Positions 36,193-44,912 are shown, numbered from the stretch's first letter. The stretch: DNA of 64,000 nt from Bacillota bacterium (GCA_023402845.1 JAEYFP010000004.1:1-64000); one strand, 5' to 3'. Notes: generated by a model from the letters alone, not told the origin. Numbers and translations are program-made.

Positions 36193-36242
36193 ATTCATTC
36201 TTCTATATCATAACTATTTTCAGGCCATTCAAATAGCTTACT

Positions 36243-37313
36243 TTATTTTACTTCTACAACCCAGCCTTCCGGGCCTTTCAGTCTTCCAAGCTGAATGCCT
36301 GTCACCGTATCGTAGAGCTTCTGGCTGACAGCACCGATTCCGCCGTCCTGAATCTGAAATACCTGATCCTCACACCGAAGGTGACCAACCGGTGAAACAA
36401 CTGCTGCCGTGCCGGTTCCCCATACTTCCTCAAGTGTACCGTCCTTTGCGGCGGCAAAAATCTCATCCGCCAAAACTTTTCTCTCCTCAACAGGCAGTCC
36501 CCATGATTTACAGAGTGTAATGCAGGAATCACGTGTGACACCCGGCAGAATGCTTCCATTCAGAATCGGTGTTACAACTGTTCCGTTAATTTTGAAAAAG
36601 ATATTCATTGCACCTACTTCTTCAATATATTTTCTCTCGACACCATCCAGCCAAAGCACCTGCGAATAGCCCTCCTCGTGCGCCTTTACCTGTGCCGCGA
36701 GACTCGCCACATAGTTTGCACCCGTCTTAGCCTCCCCGACTCCTCCTCTGACAGCTCTGACATACTCATCTTCAATCCAAATCTTCACCGGATTTAACCC
36801 TTCCGGATAATAAGCTCCGACAGGTGACAGAATAATAATAAATTGATAAGTATCCGACGGTCTGACACCCAGGAACGGATCCGTTGCAATAACGAACGGT
36901 CTGATATAAAGGGCAGTTCCCGGCTTCGTTGGAATCCATGCCTCCTCAATCTTTACAACCGCTTTCAGTGCCTGCAAAAAATCCTCCTCCGGAATCTCCG
37001 GAATGCAGATTCTCCTATTTGTATTATTTGCTCTTTCAATATTCTTATCGGGACGGAATAAAAGAATCCTTCCATCGTCCGCTTTATAGGCTTTCAAGCC
37101 CTCAAACATCTCCTGACCGTAGTGAAATACCATGGCAGATGGAGCCAGCGACAGATTTTGATAAGGGACGATTCGCGCATCAATCCATCCCTTCCCCGTC
37201 TCGTAATCCATCACAAACATATGATCCGTAAATATAGTACCAAATGTAAGCGGATTTTCTGCACTCGGCAACGGTTTGGGTGATGTTGTTTTTTCAATTC
37301 TGATGTCTAACAT
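36243..37313 (-). CDS. ilvE: Branched-chain amino acid aminotransferase
   Basis: 356 aa from the ATG at 37313 (GGGAGAG upstream). Fold-type IV PLP enzyme interconverting leucine, isoleucine and valine with their keto acids. GQEMFEGLKAY, TGANYVASLAAQVKAHEEG (PLP lysine in KTGANY) and EEVGAMNIFF mark the longer, eukaryotic-like BCAT group. Stand-alone gene with a promoter at 37369-37397. The first seven residues of the upstream open frame are not used. Confidence 0.94.
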   Translation of the reverse strand: MLDIRIEKTTSPKPLPSAENPLTFGTIFTDHMFVMDYETGKGWIDARIVPYQNLSLAPSAMVFHYGQEMFEGLKAYKADDGRILLFRPDKNIERANNTNRRICIPEIPEEDFLQALKAVVKIEEAWIPTKPGTALYIRPFVIATDPFLGVRPSDTYQFIIILSPVGAYYPEGLNPVKIWIEDEYVRAVRGGVGEAKTGANYVASLAAQVKAHEEGYSQVLWLDGVERKYIEEVGAMNIFFKINGTVVTPILNGSILPGVTRDSCITLCKSWGLPVEERKVLADEIFAAAKDGTLEEVWGTGTAAVVSPVGHLRCEDQVFQIQDGGIGAVSQKLYDTVTGIQLGRLKGPEGWVVEVK

Positions 37314-37368
37314 AAATCTCTCCCTTTCTCTCTGTTTATTCAAGTTCCTGTAAAATAACCATAGGTTC

Positions 37369-37397
37369 ATTATTATACTTTTCATTTACAATGTCAA
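37369..37397 (-). promoter_or_regulatory. Putative ilvE promoter
   Basis: Minus strand TTGACA (37392-37397), 17-base spacer, AATAAT (37369-37374); a TATAAT offset by three bases gives only a 14-base spacer. The divergent stretch 37398-37629 before the diguanylate cyclase holds no gene I can support. Confidence 0.5.
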
Positions 37398-37629
37398 GTA
37401 TTTGTGATACACTGAGCTATAGGTATTTTGTTCAATTTAGACAGTAAATGCGGGACTTTCTTGTCTATTTTTATATCATAGGAAGGACCTTGTTATGTTG
37501 TTGCAGTAAAGTTTTGGCTTCCTATTTGTTCTGGCAGCCAGAAGATTTGGAATATGACAGCTTGTTTCTGCCATTTGAATTGTTTTTTCGTTTCGGCGTA
37601 TCAATAACAGTGATTTTAGGGGAAACGGC

Positions 37630-38718
37630 ATGAATTTACTTATAAAAGCAAAGGACTTATTAAACAAAGATGTTACTGCCGAAAATGAATTAAAAGATAT
37701 GGCCGTATTGCTGCGCATCCTCTGTATTGCGGATGCCCTTTTCCATTTTATCCATTCTATTATTTTTTTTCTGAGTTTTGGCGTTCACATGGGAGCACTT
37801 GCATTCGTTTACTGTCTTGGCATGATCGCTGTCCTGTGTGTAACCTATCAGGACAAAACCCGCCTTTCCCTGCTTCTGTATTCAGGTATTCTCATAATCA
37901 GCATGGTTTCCTACTGTGCTTATTTGGGGACACCGCTCGGTTACCAATTCGGGTTGTTTACGATTGTTCTTCTTTTTTACTTCAAAACGAATGAACCGCT
38001 GATTTTAAAAACGCTCGCTTCCTTGGTCTGTGCTTCCCTTTACATTGCCGTCGCTGTTTATGTCGAGCAGAAGGGGACTTCCTTTTCTCTCTCATACGGA
38101 TTGAAAACATTATTATTTCTCTTAAATTCGATCAGCCTGTTTATAAAATTCACGATCATCTCCCGCTTTTACTGTTCAAAATTTTCCTCCTCCGAGGAGA
38201 AAATCATCCAGTATGCAAAAAAGCTTGAGCACCTTGCCACAATCGACATGCTGACCCAGCTTCAGAACCGCCGGGGCATGATGAAGCACCTCATTAAGCT
38301 GGCCGACGGTTATTCCTCTACAAACCAGCCGTTTTCTCTTGTATTGAGCGATGTGGACTTTTTCAAAAAAGTAAACGATACCTATGGACATGATACCGGT
38401 GATTATGTCCTTGTAAATCTGGCAGCGTTGTTTGAGGATTTCATGAAGGACAAGGGACGTGTCGCACGTTGGGGAGGCGAAGAATTCCTATTCGTGTTTG
38501 AAGGTACAAATGGAGATTTTGTATTTGAGGAGCTGAATAAACTAAAATTCCTCGTGGAAAAAACGATTTTTTCCTATAAAGACTTTCATTTCAGCATCAC
38601 GATGACCTTCGGCCTTGAGGAATACGATTCCAACGTCGGCATCGAGAAAACAATAGAAAAAGCGGACGAGAAGCTTTATCAAGGCAAAGAACACGGCCGA
38701 AACTGCGTAATCTATTAA
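37630..38718 (+). CDS. Membrane-bound diguanylate cyclase (GGDEF protein)
   Basis: 362 aa. About six transmembrane helices in residues 25-180, then a GGDEF domain from about 200 with TIDMLTQLQNRRGM, SDVDFFKKVNDTYGHDTGD and the active-site loop GGEEF near 281-285. It should make cyclic di-GMP from GTP. The RxxD inhibitory site expected just before the GGEEF loop is absent (KDKGRVARW), so feedback inhibition by product may be missing. The membrane part may sense a signal. GGGGA precedes the ATG. A PilZ protein that could read cyclic di-GMP is at 13983-14354. Confidence 0.88.
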   Translation: MNLLIKAKDLLNKDVTAENELKDMAVLLRILCIADALFHFIHSIIFFLSFGVHMGALAFVYCLGMIAVLCVTYQDKTRLSLLLYSGILIISMVSYCAYLGTPLGYQFGLFTIVLLFYFKTNEPLILKTLASLVCASLYIAVAVYVEQKGTSFSLSYGLKTLLFLLNSISLFIKFTIISRFYCSKFSSSEEKIIQYAKKLEHLATIDMLTQLQNRRGMMKHLIKLADGYSSTNQPFSLVLSDVDFFKKVNDTYGHDTGDYVLVNLAALFEDFMKDKGRVARWGGEEFLFVFEGTNGDFVFEELNKLKFLVEKTIFSYKDFHFSITMTFGLEEYDSNVGIEKTIEKADEKLYQGKEHGRNCVIY

Positions 38719-38744
38719 AATTCCAGACATGCGGCTCGGGAAAA

Positions 38745-38787
38745 GCAGGCCGCGATGAATGGCAAAGCAGCCTGCCCTGTTTTTTTA
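38745..38787 (+). terminator. Terminator of the diguanylate cyclase gene
   Basis: GCAGGC (38745-38750) and GCCTGC (38770-38775) form a stem followed by a run of seven Ts ending at about 38787. It overlaps the end of the convergent folA gene. Confidence 0.6.
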
Positions 38788-39273
38788 TACCCGCTCATAT
38801 TTTTGAAAAGTATATTCTAAATCAAAATATGTCTGTTCCTCACTCTCCGCAGTTCTTTTCCATTCCTTCGACTGTTCAAGATCGGGAAAATAAGCATCCG
38901 CATCATAAGCATGTTCGATTTTTGTTACATGCGCTGTGCTGCAGTACGGAAGCAGTTGACGGTAAACGCTGTCTCCGCCTATAATATAGATACTTTCAGA
39001 CGGATATTTTTTCAGTTCGTCAAGAAGCTCCTCAATCGAATGAACAATGACCGCATCTTTCACCTGATAGTCCTTATCTCCCGACAAGATAATATTCGTT
39101 CTGTTTTTTAACGGAAGTCCGCCGGGAAATGTCTCTAATGTCTTTCTTCCGAGCACAACAACCTTTCCCGTTGTCTCCTCCCGAAACATCTTATGGTCAT
39201 TCGGTATGCTGACAAGCAGCTTGCCCTTGTTGCCGATTGCCCAGTTCTTATCCACTGCTACGATCAAATTCAT
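38785..39273 (-). CDS. folA: Dihydrofolate reductase
   Basis: 162 aa, typical length. NADPH-dependent reduction of dihydrofolate. MNLIVAVDKNWAIGNKGKLL, PNDHKMFREET, VVVLGRKTLETFPGGLPL and IYIIGGDSVYRQLL are the standard motifs. AAGGAGA precedes the ATG. It follows thyA in the order nuclease-thyA-folA, the usual pairing because ThyA oxidises the folate that FolA reduces. Confidence 0.95.
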   Translation of the reverse strand: MNLIVAVDKNWAIGNKGKLLVSIPNDHKMFREETTGKVVVLGRKTLETFPGGLPLKNRTNIILSGDKDYQVKDAVIVHSIEELLDELKKYPSESIYIIGGDSVYRQLLPYCSTAHVTKIEHAYDADAYFPDLEQSKEWKRTAESEEQTYFDLEYTFQKYERV

Positions 39274-39301
39274 AAAATGGTCTCCTTGCCTGCAATTCTT
39301 A

Positions 39302-40150
39302 TTATACTGCCACCGGTATATTTTCCACCTGCGGCCCTGTCACATAATTTTCCACCCTGACATCGTCCTTCGTAAATGCATAAAAATCTTTGATTTCCGG
39401 ATTAATCCAGAATGTCGGCGCTTCAAATGAAGGCCTTTTAATCAATTCTTTCACAATAGGGATATGACGGTCATAAATATGTGCATCCGCAATAACATGC
39501 ACAAATTCTCCAACCTGCATCTCGCAGACCTGTGCAAGCATATGGACAAGCACCGCATACTGCACGACATTCCAGTTATTAGCCGTCAGAATGTCCTGAG
39601 AACGCTGATTTAATATCGCATTCAGTGTCAGCTTCATTTCCCCCGGACGCTGTGTCACATTAAATGTCATGCTGTACGCACATGGATAAAGATTCATCTC
39701 ATAAAGATCCTGATGCACGTAAATATTGGTCATGATCCGGCGGCTGAACGGATTATTTTTCAAGTCGTAAATTACCCGGTCCACCTGATCCATCATACCT
39801 TCCTTATACCGATGCTTTACGCTCATCTGATAGCCGTATGCTTTTCCGATGGAGCCATCCTTGTCCGCCCATGCATCCCATATATGACTGCTCAGTTCGC
39901 CGACATTATTGGACTTTTTCTGCCAAATCCACAAAAGCTCATCGGTCGCGCTCTTCAGTGCAGTCTTTCTCAGCGTGATAATCGGGAATTCCTTTCTTAA
40001 ATCATAGCGGTTCACAACACCGAATCTCTTGATTGTATAGGCACTCGTGCCATCCTCCCATTTCGGGCGCACTTTCTCACCTTCCGTGCTGACGCCGTTT
40101 ATAAGAATATCCTCACACATCTCTATAAAAATGTTATCTGCAATGCTCAT
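39302..40150 (-). CDS. thyA: Thymidylate synthase
   Basis: 282 aa from the ATG at 40150 (AAGGAG upstream). Methylates dUMP to dTMP. The catalytic cysteine lies in NLYPCAYSMTFNV (the usual form is PCHxxxQF), followed by LNQRSQDILTANNWNVVQYAVL and DAHIYDRHI. The divergent residues after the catalytic Cys fit the clostridial branch rather than the E. coli type. Starts 11 bases after the beta-CASP gene. Confidence 0.93.
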   Translation of the reverse strand: MSIADNIFIEMCEDILINGVSTEGEKVRPKWEDGTSAYTIKRFGVVNRYDLRKEFPIITLRKTALKSATDELLWIWQKKSNNVGELSSHIWDAWADKDGSIGKAYGYQMSVKHRYKEGMMDQVDRVIYDLKNNPFSRRIMTNIYVHQDLYEMNLYPCAYSMTFNVTQRPGEMKLTLNAILNQRSQDILTANNWNVVQYAVLVHMLAQVCEMQVGEFVHVIADAHIYDRHIPIVKELIKRPSFEAPTFWINPEIKDFYAFTKDDVRVENYVTGPQVENIPVAV

Positions 40151-40161
40151 CGTTTTCTCCT

Positions 40162-41763
40162 TTATCTGTCCCACTTATCGCACAGGGAATTGATTTGATC
40201 CGCAAATCTTGCGAGATCCTTATTCGTGCCTCCCTCATTATTCCGAATGACAGCGAGCAGCCTCTGTCCGGCGGTAAGCAAACGATCAAATACTGCAGCG
40301 GCCTGCCGTTTTTTCTTCGATGCAACGCGAACACCTGCTGCCTCATACTCACATGTATTCGTCAGAAGATCAAACGTCGTACCTGAATACGGCGCATATG
40401 CATCAAAGCTGTATTCCTCCTGCAGATAAGATGCAAACTCATCACAGACTGTATCATCGCCGTGCACAATGAACACACGCTCCGGTGCAGTTTGAAAACC
40501 AAGCAGCCAGTTTGTCAGACCCGCCTTGTCGGCATGGCCGCTGATTCCCTTCAACCGCAATATTTTCGCACGCACTTCGATCGCCTCGCCGAAAAGCTTT
40601 ACTTCCTGCGCACCGTCCGCGATCGACCTCCCAAGCGTGCCTACTGCCTGATAGCCAACGAACAGAACCGTACATTCCTGTCTCCATAGGTTATGCTTCA
40701 GATGGTGCCGGATGCGTCCTGCTTCACACATTCCGGAGGCCGATAAAATCACCTTTGGGGCACTGTCAAAATTAATTGCTTTGGACTCGTCACTCGTGAT
40801 GGAAAGATTCAGTCCGGCAAACGTAATCGGATTGATTCCCTTATTCACAAGCGCCAACGCTTCCTCATCAAAACAGTCATAAATATTTTTATTGAAGATA
40901 CCGGTAGCCTCAACAGCCAGAGGACTGTCTACATAAACCGGAAAATCTTCATGTCCCTTTACAAGGCCTTCCTCCTTGATCTGCCGTAAAAAATACAGCA
41001 TTTCCTGCGTCCTGCCGACCGCAAAAGAAGGAATGACAACATTGCCGCCTTTATCGAACGTCTCCTGCAAAATTGCAGTCAGCTCTGTAATATAATCAAG
41101 ACGCTCCTTCTCGTGCATACGATCACCGTAAGTAGATTCCACAACAACATAATCCGCATCGCTGATCCTTGCCGGATCCTTGATCAGGGGCTGGTTCAGA
41201 TTACCTACATCACCGGAGAATACAATTTTCTTCTTCCCTTCTGATTCCTGTATCCAGACCTCAATCGCTGCCGAGCCGAGCAGATGTCCAACATCTGTAA
41301 AACGGATGGTGATGCCGTCACACACATGGATTTCCTTCCCATACCGGCACGGCACGAGACATCTGATCGCACCGTCCGCATCCTTCATTTCATAAAGCGG
41401 TACATATTCCTCTATCTGCGCCGATCGCTTTGCCTTCCTGTTTCTCCACTCTGCCTCGGCCATCTGGATATGAGCACTGTCACGAAGCATAATACTGCAC
41501 AGATCCGCCGTCGCTTCCGTTGTGAAAATCTGCCCGCGAAAGCCCTTTGCATACAAAAGGGGAAGCATACCCGAATGATCAATATGCGCATGTGTCAGCA
41601 GCACAAAATCAATCATTGATTCCTCGACCGGCAGCTGCGCCCTCTCATACAAATCCTCTCCCTGCTCCATACCGTAATCAACCAGTATGTGCTTTCCGCA
41701 TGCGTTCAGGTAATGGCAGCTTCCAGTCACCTCATGCGCGGCTCCAATAAACGTTAGTTTCAT
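40162..41763 (-). CDS. Beta-CASP metallo-beta-lactamase ribonuclease-like protein
   Basis: 533 aa from the ATG at 41763 (GGGGG upstream). MBL fold with the metal-binding HAHIDHSGMLP, then GDVGNLNQP, VVESTYGDR, the beta-CASP insert (SFAVGRTQEMLYFL; ILSASGMCEAGRIRHHLKHN) and C-terminal SGHADK and VHGDD. This is the group of bacterial CPSF/Ysh1-like nucleases, probably an RNase in the cytoplasm. First gene of the operon with thyA and folA; a functional link is not evident. Confidence 0.9.
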   Translation of the reverse strand: MKLTFIGAAHEVTGSCHYLNACGKHILVDYGMEQGEDLYERAQLPVEESMIDFVLLTHAHIDHSGMLPLLYAKGFRGQIFTTEATADLCSIMLRDSAHIQMAEAEWRNRKAKRSAQIEEYVPLYEMKDADGAIRCLVPCRYGKEIHVCDGITIRFTDVGHLLGSAAIEVWIQESEGKKKIVFSGDVGNLNQPLIKDPARISDADYVVVESTYGDRMHEKERLDYITELTAILQETFDKGGNVVIPSFAVGRTQEMLYFLRQIKEEGLVKGHEDFPVYVDSPLAVEATGIFNKNIYDCFDEEALALVNKGINPITFAGLNLSITSDESKAINFDSAPKVILSASGMCEAGRIRHHLKHNLWRQECTVLFVGYQAVGTLGRSIADGAQEVKLFGEAIEVRAKILRLKGISGHADKAGLTNWLLGFQTAPERVFIVHGDDTVCDEFASYLQEEYSFDAYAPYSGTTFDLLTNTCEYEAAGVRVASKKKRQAAAVFDRLLTAGQRLLAVIRNNEGGTNKDLARFADQINSLCDKWDR

Positions 41764-41836
41764 CCGTAAACCCCCTTTTCGGTTATTCATATTTTATATA
41801 AAATTTCAGCATCTTGAACAGATACACACTACACTT

Positions 41837-41882
41837 CCATCTTGCCACGGGCAGAGACTCCATCTCTCCACGGGCAGAGACT
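41837..41882. repeat. Two tandem 23-bp repeats
   Basis: CCATCTTGCCACGGGCAGAG... at 41837 and CCATCTCTCCACGGGCAGAG... at 41860 are adjacent 23-bp units differing at two positions. Shared core CCACGGGCAGAGACTC. Their GGGCAGAG is also complementary to CTCTGCCC at 41980-41987, beyond the hairpin that follows. Confidence 0.8.
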
Positions 41883-41917
41883 CAAAAAACCTGCGGTTTT
41901 TTTCGTTCGCTTCGCTC

Positions 41918-41980
41918 GTCAGACAACGGTTGATGCGTCTGCGCGTGCAAGCACGCCATCCGTATCAACCGTTGTCTGAC
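41918..41980. repeat. Long hairpin element with nested stems
   Basis: GTCAGACAACGGTTGAT (41918-41934) and its exact complement ATCAACCGTTGTCTGAC (41964-41980) form a 17-bp stem. Inside is a second stem, GCGTGC (41943-41948) with GCACGC (41951-41956). Neither T-tract nor gene end fits a simple terminator; it lies within the 571-base gap 41764-42334 upstream of the beta-CASP gene. Confidence 0.8.
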
Positions 41981-42061
41981 TCTGCCCTATACGCATTATA
42001 CCATCTTTCCTGGTTTGAGGAAAGGGGGCTGAAGAAGCAGCTTCATCGCTGCCGGGTAGCA

Positions 42062-42186
42062 CGTTACTGTTCACAGAAAAACGGAGAATTGCAGCGCCAA
42101 AACGCTATCTTTGCATTTTGTGTGCATCGCATAGCGTGTTGCTGGTCGCGAAACTGCTGTATTTTGCAGTGGAGTGAACAGTAACG
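42062..42186. repeat. Inverted-repeat-bounded segment, GTTACTGTTCAC ends
   Basis: CGTTACTGTTCAC (42062-42074) and its complement GTGAACAGTAACG (42174-42186) bound a 99-base segment with no gene. The same GTTACTGTTCAC occurs at 57346-57357, which suggests a dispersed element, perhaps a miniature mobile element. No duplicated target was identified. Confidence 0.65.
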
Positions 42187-42222
42187 ATAGCACGTGTGAG
42201 CATGCACATATCATTTTGTCTA

Positions 42223-42248
42223 ATAGGAGATTCGTAGAAATTTCCTAT
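42223..42248. repeat. Copy of a dispersed palindrome (TAGGAAATTC type)
   Basis: ATAGGAGATT (42223-42232) and AATTTCCTAT (42239-42248) pair with one mismatch and are followed by AATAAAAAA. The core matches the perfect palindrome at 48332-48365. It stands 87 bases upstream of the next gene. Confidence 0.65.
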
Positions 42249-42334
42249 GTAATAAAAAACCTTCCGTTCAGGATGCGCGCGGACTACCAACTTGTCATAT
42301 TATAATAATAATACTACTACTAAAGGGGATTATT

Positions 42335-43288
42335 ATGGATTATCAAGATCTTATCATTTCACTTTGTTCCGTTGTCGCAGCTTCGCTGCTTCTATATTTT
42401 TTCATACGCGTTTATCGTATCAGGCACTTTAAGCCTACGGAAGACAAAACGGTACAGCATGCAAATTTAAACAAACTGACCGAACCGTTCGGATTTCTGT
42501 ATCAGGAGGATGGTGACTTTTTCTATTCAACCCGCCAAAATTGGCAACGCAGCTTTGGCTACTGCCGGCTTTACGACGAAACGGCACCGCTCATCAATCT
42601 GATCACTGACAGCGAGCCGATTCCCTTTGATTACAACGGTAAGCACTGGCTCATTGAATTCTGTAAGGGACAATACGGCATGTGTACCGGCGCCGAAGTC
42701 GGTATTTACAATACGGCTCTTAAACCTCTGCACACTGCCTCCTTCCATGGCTATTTTTATGAAAGCATCACCGACGCGGAAATGCTGCAAATATCTTTTA
42801 CTTTAAAAAAGGGTTCACAAGTGCTCCTCAAGCGCTCGGGTGTCCATTGGGGACTGACCGGCTTTTTGCTCGGATCATTTGCTTCCCCAAAAGATCTGAC
42901 GATGGAAATCCGCATTACCTTCCCGAATCACGATATGATGCAGTCTTTTGTATATGGATTGAAAACCGCAGGTTATTCTCCCTACGATTTCAATTTTTAC
43001 CGCTGCTCGGTCTATCTCACCTTCGCAAAACCGCATGCGGCAAGGCCCTACACTCTAACCTCCCATCAGGAACAAATCTCACAGGCGAGCAATGAAGCTT
43101 ACTGCACGCTCTATCAGAATGTGACAAAACAGTTCCAGACAAGCGCCGACAAGCTTGAATACCTGCAAACTGATTATCCCGAGCTGTTCAGTCTTGCCTG
43201 GAACTCCTTATACCGCGGTCGGCAGTATGACAGCTATCGACTGATTGAGCAGGCAAAGAAGGAGACATACTATGACCCCAGTTACTGA
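42335..43288 (+). CDS. DUF4474-like membrane-anchored protein
   Basis: 317 aa. One N-terminal transmembrane helix (residues 7-26), the rest soluble. NWQRSFGYCRLYDETAPLIN and KHWLIEFCKGQYGMCTGAEV match my memory of the DUF4474 family of Lachnospiraceae; function unknown. It overlaps the metallophosphoesterase gene by 17 bases, so the two are translationally linked. The start was chosen as the first ATG, with AAAGGGG upstream. Confidence 0.75.
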   Translation: MDYQDLIISLCSVVAASLLLYFFIRVYRIRHFKPTEDKTVQHANLNKLTEPFGFLYQEDGDFFYSTRQNWQRSFGYCRLYDETAPLINLITDSEPIPFDYNGKHWLIEFCKGQYGMCTGAEVGIYNTALKPLHTASFHGYFYESITDAEMLQISFTLKKGSQVLLKRSGVHWGLTGFLLGSFASPKDLTMEIRITFPNHDMMQSFVYGLKTAGYSPYDFNFYRCSVYLTFAKPHAARPYTLTSHQEQISQASNEAYCTLYQNVTKQFQTSADKLEYLQTDYPELFSLAWNSLYRGRQYDSYRLIEQAKKETYYDPSY

Positions 43289-44120
43289 TCAAAATCCTTT
43301 TACGAGAAGAGCGGTGCATCGCTTAAAGGGCGTGTTAAATGCATCAAAAACAATAGTAATCAGTCCCGATGCCAGCATTGTCTTTATGAGTGACTGTCAC
43401 CGCGGGCAAAATACGCCTAATGATAATTTTACCGTCAATGCCGAATTATACAATAAAATACTCCTCCATTATTATGAAGCGGGATTCACTTATATCGAGC
43501 TTGGCGATGGGGAGGAACTGTGGGAAAACAGAGATTTTTCCAGGATCCTCTCCGCTCATCGGGATACCTATACTATATTAGATAATTTTTACAAAGACGA
43601 ACGCCTTTTCATGCTGTGCGGAAACCATGATCTCATAAAATGTAAAAAGCAGCTATATTCCACCGTAATGCCACATTTAAAAATTCAGGAGGGCTTGCTG
43701 TTAAAGCTCACCCCATCCGGGAAACGGCTGTTTCTAATCCACGGACATCAGGCTGATTTTTTTAATGATGTGATGGCACCCCTTGTTTGTTTCCTTGTAC
43801 GCTATGTTTGGAAACCGCTTGAAATTCTCGGCTTACGGGCACCCTATAAAACCGGCTGCTCAATCAGCAAGAGCAGTGTCATTGAACAGTCTTTGTGCGA
43901 ATTTTCCACAAGGGAGCAGCTTTCCGTTATTGCCGGTCATACCCATCATACCGTATTTCCGAAAACCTCCGGCTGCCGCTATTATAACGATGGCTGCTGT
44001 GTCTGGGAAAACCTCATTACGGCAATTGAGCTGTCTCACAATACAATTTCCCTTGTCTGCTATTCATCTGCTGACGGACAGCTTCATAAAACCGTGACCG
44101 CCAGTCATGCAATAACATGA
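43272..44120 (+). CDS. Calcineurin-like metallophosphoesterase
   Basis: 282 aa from the ATG at 43272 (AAGGAGA upstream). The metal-binding motifs appear in order: FMSDCHRGQ, ELGDGEELWENRDF, LCGNHDL, LIHGHQADF and AGHTHHTVFP. This matches the metallophosphoesterase superfamily and resembles the UDP-diacylglucosamine hydrolase branch in layout, but substrate is open. The 3' end of the upstream DUF4474-like gene overlaps its start. It is convergent with the HAD gene, 7 bases apart. Confidence 0.87.
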   Translation: MTPVTDQNPFTRRAVHRLKGVLNASKTIVISPDASIVFMSDCHRGQNTPNDNFTVNAELYNKILLHYYEAGFTYIELGDGEELWENRDFSRILSAHRDTYTILDNFYKDERLFMLCGNHDLIKCKKQLYSTVMPHLKIQEGLLLKLTPSGKRLFLIHGHQADFFNDVMAPLVCFLVRYVWKPLEILGLRAPYKTGCSISKSSVIEQSLCEFSTREQLSVIAGHTHHTVFPKTSGCRYYNDGCCVWENLITAIELSHNTISLVCYSSADGQLHKTVTASHAIT

Positions 44121-44127
44121 AAGCAGC

Positions 44128-44751
44128 TTAAAACCGAATCTGCAGCAGATCCAGCGGATCTGCGATTGTATAATCAGGATACTCCACGTTTCCAAAGCCA
44201 TAAGATGCAAAAATCATTTTAATGCCAGCCTTTTTGCAGGCATCCGCATCCATCTGTGTGTCCCCGACGTAAACAGGTGTCTTCAATCCGTTTCTCTCGG
44301 CAATAATGCCGATGTTTTCTGCTTTGAATACACCTGTGTCGCCCGGGCACGTAAAATCTTTAAAAAAGCGCTGAAAGCCGGTCTTTCTTAAAAATAACTC
44401 GATATACCCAGCCTGACAGTTACTAACGATAAACAGAGGATACCTTTGGGCGAGTTCTGAAAGCGTCTCTTCTAAATGCGGATACAATATCCCCGCATTT
44501 TTTTCTAAAAATGCATGTTCATAGGAAAAACACAGCGGCATAAATTTCTCTTTTATTTCTTCCGGTTCCGCCGGCAAAATCCGGTCGATAATATCCTTCA
44601 TGGGCAGGCCAAATAGACCTTTTAACTGATCGGCCGTAACAGCCGCATTTTGAATTCCCATATCGGCCATTGCCCTGTTCCATGCCTTCTCTACAATCGG
44701 AGTCGAATCCCAAAGCGTTCCATCCACATCAAAAATCAATCCATCTATCAT
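44128..44751 (-). CDS. HAD hydrolase, phosphoglycolate phosphatase-like
   Basis: 207 aa. Motif I FDVDGTLWDSTP, motif II IVSNCQAGY, lysine in GVFKAEN, motif IV YVGDTQMDADACKKAG, with an alpha-helical cap between residues 15 and 85. Cytoplasmic phosphatase of the Gph/PgmB group; substrate unknown. The ATG has AAGGA ten bases upstream. A tandem repeat array lies in its upstream region. Confidence 0.87.
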   Translation of the reverse strand: MIDGLIFDVDGTLWDSTPIVEKAWNRAMADMGIQNAAVTADQLKGLFGLPMKDIIDRILPAEPEEIKEKFMPLCFSYEHAFLEKNAGILYPHLEETLSELAQRYPLFIVSNCQAGYIELFLRKTGFQRFFKDFTCPGDTGVFKAENIGIIAERNGLKTPVYVGDTQMDADACKKAGIKMIFASYGFGNVEYPDYTIADPLDLLQIRF

Positions 44752-44826
44752 CGTCTGTGATTCCTTTTCTCTTTCTTTTGTTTTATCATCCTTTTATTAT
44801 CTTCTGATTCTTTTATTTTTATGAAT

Positions 44827-44904
44827 AACATCGTTACATAACGTTGTTTCGTAACTTTGTTACATAACGCTGTTGTATAACACCGTTTCATAACACCGCT
44901 ATTT
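44827..44904. repeat. Tandem array of 13-bp units, six imperfect copies
   Basis: Units begin AAC every 13 bases at 44827, 44840, 44853, 44866, 44879 and 44892: AACATCGTTACAT, AACGTTGTTTCGT, AACTTTGTTACAT, AACGCTGTTGTAT, AACACCGTTTCAT, AACACCGCTATTT. Non-coding, between the S1 gene and the HAD gene. The rest of 44752-44912 is T-rich. Confidence 0.85.
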
Positions 44905-44912
44905 ATTGCAGT

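Noticed and set aside
37448..37633. 61-codon plus-strand frame whose stop overlaps the diguanylate cyclase start
   Set aside because: No ribosome site upstream and the cyclase has its own good one; hydrophobic content follows from the T-rich region.
44827..44904. Possible CRISPR array
   Set aside because: Units are 13 bases, contiguous and without spacers; no cas genes are in the window.
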